Below are positions 30,095 through 33,062 of a stretch of DNA of 33,062 nt, one piece after another. This DNA is from Sedimentisphaera sp050251615 (GTDB lineage Bacteria; Planctomycetota; Phycisphaerae; Sedimentisphaerales; Sedimentisphaeraceae), in assembly GCA_050251615.1 (NCBI GenBank), contig JBFWMM010000029.1:1-33062 (forward strand), in the 5' to 3' direction. Under the pieces are notes generated by a model. It did no database searches and had not been told where the DNA came from. It saw only the letters and a list, made by a program, of their open reading frames with translations. A program made the position numbers and the translations under genes. Numbering within the stretch: the stretch's first letter is position 1; each line of letters starts with the position of its first letter.

Positions 30095-32837
30095 ACTTCC
30101 CTGCGGGCTTTATTTCGATGCGGCAGGCGTTTTTATTTTGCACGGTTATCTCCAGCAGGCCAGGTGCAAGCAGCTTATACGGGAGAGCCCTGCCGTCTAT
30201 GGTTGCGTTGTATTCGGGCGCCTCGTCCATGCAAACCCAGATAAGGTTCCTGCGGGCGCTCTCGTAGAAATCCAGTTTGAACGCTATCCTCCCCGGCGAG
30301 TAATCTTTTTCCGAGAGCCAGGTGTCGTAGCCCGTGGTAACGGTGCCGGGGCGGTACATCGCGGCGAACCAGTGCGTTACAGGCCCTGAAAGCGCGCCGA
30401 ACTGATGCCAGCCTGCGCCGCGGCCTGTCTCGATGAGGAAATGCTCGAAGCAGTTGTAGCTCGCGCCCACTTCCTTCTTCCACAGCTCCAGCGCTGTTCG
30501 GGCGATATAGAGGGCCGTATCCGAATCGCCATAGTCAAACATCGCCTTCCAGAAGAACCACTGATGCGGCATCCAGACCGCACCGTTCCAGTAGCCGTCA
30601 GGGCGGTAGTAGGATGCGTTGCGGTCAACCGTACTGAGCCCTATCGGCGTGCGAAGCTCGGGGCCTTGCAGATGGGCGAGCATCGCCTTGTTCTGCTTTT
30701 CATTACCTATGCCTGCAACAAGCGGATAGATGCCGCCAAGCCCCTTGTTGAAGTTTTCGCCGGAGGATGTGCGCAGGATTTCGGGCTTATCATCGGTCTC
30801 TGTAACGTATCCGAAGTAACCGCTCTCTTCATCCCACGAGTATTTTTGCAGCGCATCGGAAAGCGAGGCTATATCGCGTTCATACAGGGCTATGTCTCGC
30901 CTCAGGCCGAGCTGCTCCGCGGCCGCCTTGAGAATCTTCGCTGTACGTATAAGATGTGCGCTGCTTACAACAGGCGCGGCCGAGTTCTCTATATGCCTGC
31001 GGTGTACCTCCACCTGCGGCGGGTAGTCATCCCAACCGCCGGAGTTGTAGAAGTAATCCCATGTTTGGATGAGGCCGTACAAGTTCCCGCGGCGCGTGGT
31101 TGAGGTGCCGTATCTGCCCATAAGGAAGTCGTGCATCTGTTTAATCCGCGGGTAATAAAATGCGAGAAGCTCTTTGGATTGCGTCTTGTTCCAGAGCTCA
31201 AGATACTGATAAGCCTGCACGGGCAACGGAGTGCCGTGGTGGATAAAAGCGCTCTCGGAACCCGGCTCGGTAGTGTAGGTGTTGAGCAGGTCAACAGACC
31301 TGTCCACATCCACATTCACAAGCCCGATGCCCGCAAAGCCCGCGTCCCAGGTGTAGAGCGAGAGCCACCATTTCCCCGGCTGATAATGGCGGATAAAACG
31401 GCCTTGCGTGGATACGGGGTAGTAGCAGTTGCCGAGAAGCGTAGAGGCCATCCGCTGCTGGCTGAAGAGGTAGTCTGCGCCGGCGGGGTTGGCGGAAAGG
31501 GCAATCTTGCCTGCCTCAGCCGCCGCGTACTGCTCCGCGCCATAATCGGGGCTTTCGCAGAATGCCCGCAGCTTCGCCGCAACCTCCCCCTCATCGCCAT
31601 AGCAGACAAACGCATCAATCTGCCGTTCGGAATGCTCGTCAATCGCAATCGGAGCAAGATAAATGTTCTCGTAATGCGCCCTGCCATCGCCGCGGAAGGT
31701 GTCAGAAACATGCGAATGAAGTGACTGGGCGAGCGTGTCTTCGAGGTCGGAGTTCAAGAAATGCCTCACGCGATACAAGGGAAACTTCCACGCGAAACCG
31801 TACAGCTTTTCGCAGCCGGGGTATTCAAGAATCCGCGATTGTTCCGATGGCCCCCTGCTCACTTTCGGCGTAATGCCCCATTGCGCCTCCTCGAATTGTA
31901 TCTCCGACGAGCTGCCGCGCTTAACGAGCGCGAAGCCGTCTATCTCGATGGGTTGCTCCGCCCATACTTCAAGCTCCTGCTCGCCTGCCGCGAAAGGGGC
32001 AGCGATGAGAGACGTAAGGCGGAAGCCCTCGCTTGCGGGGAGAGTGGCGCGGGATTGTAGCGCTCCGCCGAGAACAATATGAACCTCGCCCCGGTTCCTG
32101 TGCCTGACGAGAAGCTCACCATCGATTGCGCGGGACAGATTGAATCGGTAAACAACCTCATCGCCCGCCTTCTCGCCAAAGCCACTGCCGAGGCCGCGCC
32201 CGAAAACCATATCATCGCTCCCCGTTTCGCCTCGCAGGCGCCCGTCCTGCATGAGGCTGTCGCGGTGCCCAGCGGGCCGGTCTTTGAGGTTGAGTTGGTA
32301 ATATGGCACGCCGTTTATCCATACGCCCCCTTCAGGCAGGCTCACCCGACTCTGCCGGCTCCTTGAAGGCGGGTTCATATTGAGCATATAATGCAGAACG
32401 GGCGTCTGAGCGAGGTCTGTATTGTTTACAAAGCGCGTTCTGATGAGACGCGACGACTCGTCTATCTCCGCAAAAGAGACATCCGCATACAGCTCGTCTT
32501 TCCATTCCAGCTCATAGCGGTAGGAGTAGAACGACATATCCGCCGAGCTGTCCCATGGGTGGTAGCCGGATTCCTTGCGCACATTCGGCGTCATATTCAT
32601 CCGCCTGTATATCCCCGGCACAACACTCACATCAAAGCGCGCGCCCTCCTGCATCGCGGGAATATGGCTGATGCCTGCGTATTTATCCGTGTACGGGCCC
32701 CAGTCGGGCAGGCGAAGGTCGTGTGAATAACGCATCTGCTTAAAATCGGGGGCAAATGCCGAGGCTGTGCAGGGAAAAATAAAAAACAGCGCAACGAGTA
32801 GAGCGAGCCTGCGGGGAAGTGCGGTTTTTATGTCCAT
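30093..32837 (-). CDS. Secreted MGH1-like glycosidase with (alpha/alpha)6 barrel (GH63/GH37-like)
   Basis: A 914-residue exported enzyme; signal peptide MDIKTALPRRLALLVALFFI to TASA. The N-terminal half (about 30-430) is beta-rich with an embedded carbohydrate-binding-like stretch (SRAIDGELLVRHRNRGEVHI). The C-terminal half has (alpha/alpha)6 landmarks of clan GH-G: KWWLSLYTWDAGFAGIGL, QTWDYFYNSGGWDDYP, RPDGYWNGAVWMPHQWFFW and YNCFEHFLIETGRGAGWHQF. Enzymes with this core (mannosylglycerate hydrolase, GH63 glucosidases, trehalase) use acidic residues in such W-D and E-rich motifs; the exact pair was not assigned. GAAGG lies about 10 nt before the ATG. The gene ends in the mosaic repeat and no terminator hairpin is visible. 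Exact substrate unknown. Confidence 0.82.
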   Translation of the reverse strand: MDIKTALPRRLALLVALFFIFPCTASAFAPDFKQMRYSHDLRLPDWGPYTDKYAGISHIPAMQEGARFDVSVVPGIYRRMNMTPNVRKESGYHPWDSSADMSFYSYRYELEWKDELYADVSFAEIDESSRLIRTRFVNNTDLAQTPVLHYMLNMNPPSRSRQSRVSLPEGGVWINGVPYYQLNLKDRPAGHRDSLMQDGRLRGETGSDDMVFGRGLGSGFGEKAGDEVVYRFNLSRAIDGELLVRHRNRGEVHIVLGGALQSRATLPASEGFRLTSLIAAPFAAGEQELEVWAEQPIEIDGFALVKRGSSSEIQFEEAQWGITPKVSRGPSEQSRILEYPGCEKLYGFAWKFPLYRVRHFLNSDLEDTLAQSLHSHVSDTFRGDGRAHYENIYLAPIAIDEHSERQIDAFVCYGDEGEVAAKLRAFCESPDYGAEQYAAAEAGKIALSANPAGADYLFSQQRMASTLLGNCYYPVSTQGRFIRHYQPGKWWLSLYTWDAGFAGIGLVNVDVDRSVDLLNTYTTEPGSESAFIHHGTPLPVQAYQYLELWNKTQSKELLAFYYPRIKQMHDFLMGRYGTSTTRRGNLYGLIQTWDYFYNSGGWDDYPPQVEVHRRHIENSAAPVVSSAHLIRTAKILKAAAEQLGLRRDIALYERDIASLSDALQKYSWDEESGYFGYVTETDDKPEILRTSSGENFNKGLGGIYPLVAGIGNEKQNKAMLAHLQGPELRTPIGLSTVDRNASYYRPDGYWNGAVWMPHQWFFWKAMFDYGDSDTALYIARTALELWKKEVGASYNCFEHFLIETGRGAGWHQFGALSGPVTHWFAAMYRPGTVTTGYDTWLSEKDYSPGRIAFKLDFYESARRNLIWVCMDEAPEYNATIDGRALPYKLLAPGLLEITVQNKNACRIEIKPAGK

Positions 32838-33062
32838 TTGTGAAATACCTTCTATTTGTGCGAGAAAAATCCTTCTTTCGTTTTGCCGCGCAGAAATTCT
32901 TCAACAGCGACATTTTCAACAGTATAATGATTGAGTCTGCAAGGGAAAGGGTAAACGATGAAATTTTGCCGGAGGCGGTTTTAACGAACCTGTCCAAGAC
33001 TAACCCATTACAAACGAAAGGTTTATATATTTATAAACCGCGAAGGCCGCGAAGATTTTTCG
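32838..33062. other. Upstream region of the MGH1-like gene; no gene seen
   Basis: 225 bp without a credible gene. A minus-strand TATACT (about 32927-32922) may be a -10, with only a poor -35. ACTAACCCAT (32999-33008) resembles the GH51 leader repeat AACTAACCAT. A tandem 9-mer, CCGCGAAGG-CCGCGAAG, lies at 33038-33054. Confidence 0.4.

Overview
The window looks like a chromosome segment from an environmental, polysaccharide-degrading bacterium, most likely of the PVC group (Planctomycetota/Phycisphaerae, Kiritimatiellota or Lentisphaerota). The reasons are several large secreted glycoside hydrolases, a Tat-exported formylglycine sulfatase, a GTDC1/QTMAN-type queuosine mannosyltransferase, and moderately GC-rich DNA with AT-rich promoters. 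The taxonomy is inference; no rRNA gene is present. The sequence is a scaffold with three 100-N gaps. Two of these are flanked on both sides by the same exact 127 bp, so they are probably unresolved assembly overlaps rather than missing DNA.

Layout. (1) 1-7200: a cut-off N-terminus resembling restriction-modification enzymes, a secreted sialate O-acetylesterase, a tRNA-Ser(CGA) with its own promoter and terminator, a secreted GH51 arabinofuranosidase, a gap inside a repeat cluster, the truncated queuosine mannosyltransferase, and a RelE-type toxin with its antitoxin. (2) 7188-12492: an exported GH2 beta-galactosidase, divergent from a GH2-like protein that keeps the GH2 scaffold but has lost the catalytic glutamates. 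(3) 12537-23643: a two-armed divergent cluster. The minus arm carries E2, E3, a PHP-like metallohydrolase, a sorbitol-6-phosphate-dehydrogenase-like SDR and a two-Rossmann zinc dehydrogenase. The plus arm carries a DeoR regulator and a fused E1 alpha-beta. A complete 2-oxo acid dehydrogenase complex is therefore packed with polyol/ketose redox enzymes; this is the best candidate for an undescribed pathway. (4) 23644-24347: non-coding DNA with a terminator, a mosaic repeat, and a candidate ncRNA of about 340 nt with its own promoter and a strong terminator. (5) 24348-29475: a sulfatase, leuC, leuA preceded by a possible leucine leader peptide, and a DtxR/MntR-type regulator. (6) 29476-33062: mosaic repeats, a gap, and a large secreted (alpha/alpha)6 glycosidase.

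How the genes work together. The esterase, GH51, GH2, sulfatase and MGH1-like enzyme fit extracellular or periplasmic removal of acetyl, arabinosyl, galactosyl, sulfate and glucosyl/mannosyl groups from plant or algal polysaccharide. The E1-E2-E3 cluster would feed the resulting carbon into acyl-CoA. Most of the clear sigma70-type promoters have a 16-bp spacer.

Intergenic DNA carries at least two recurring repeat families: a GAGACGCAA-armed palindrome, and a mosaic of four short modules. They occur near 600, 2350-2430, 5340-5560, 23755-23880 and 29590-30094, and two of the scaffold breaks fall within them.
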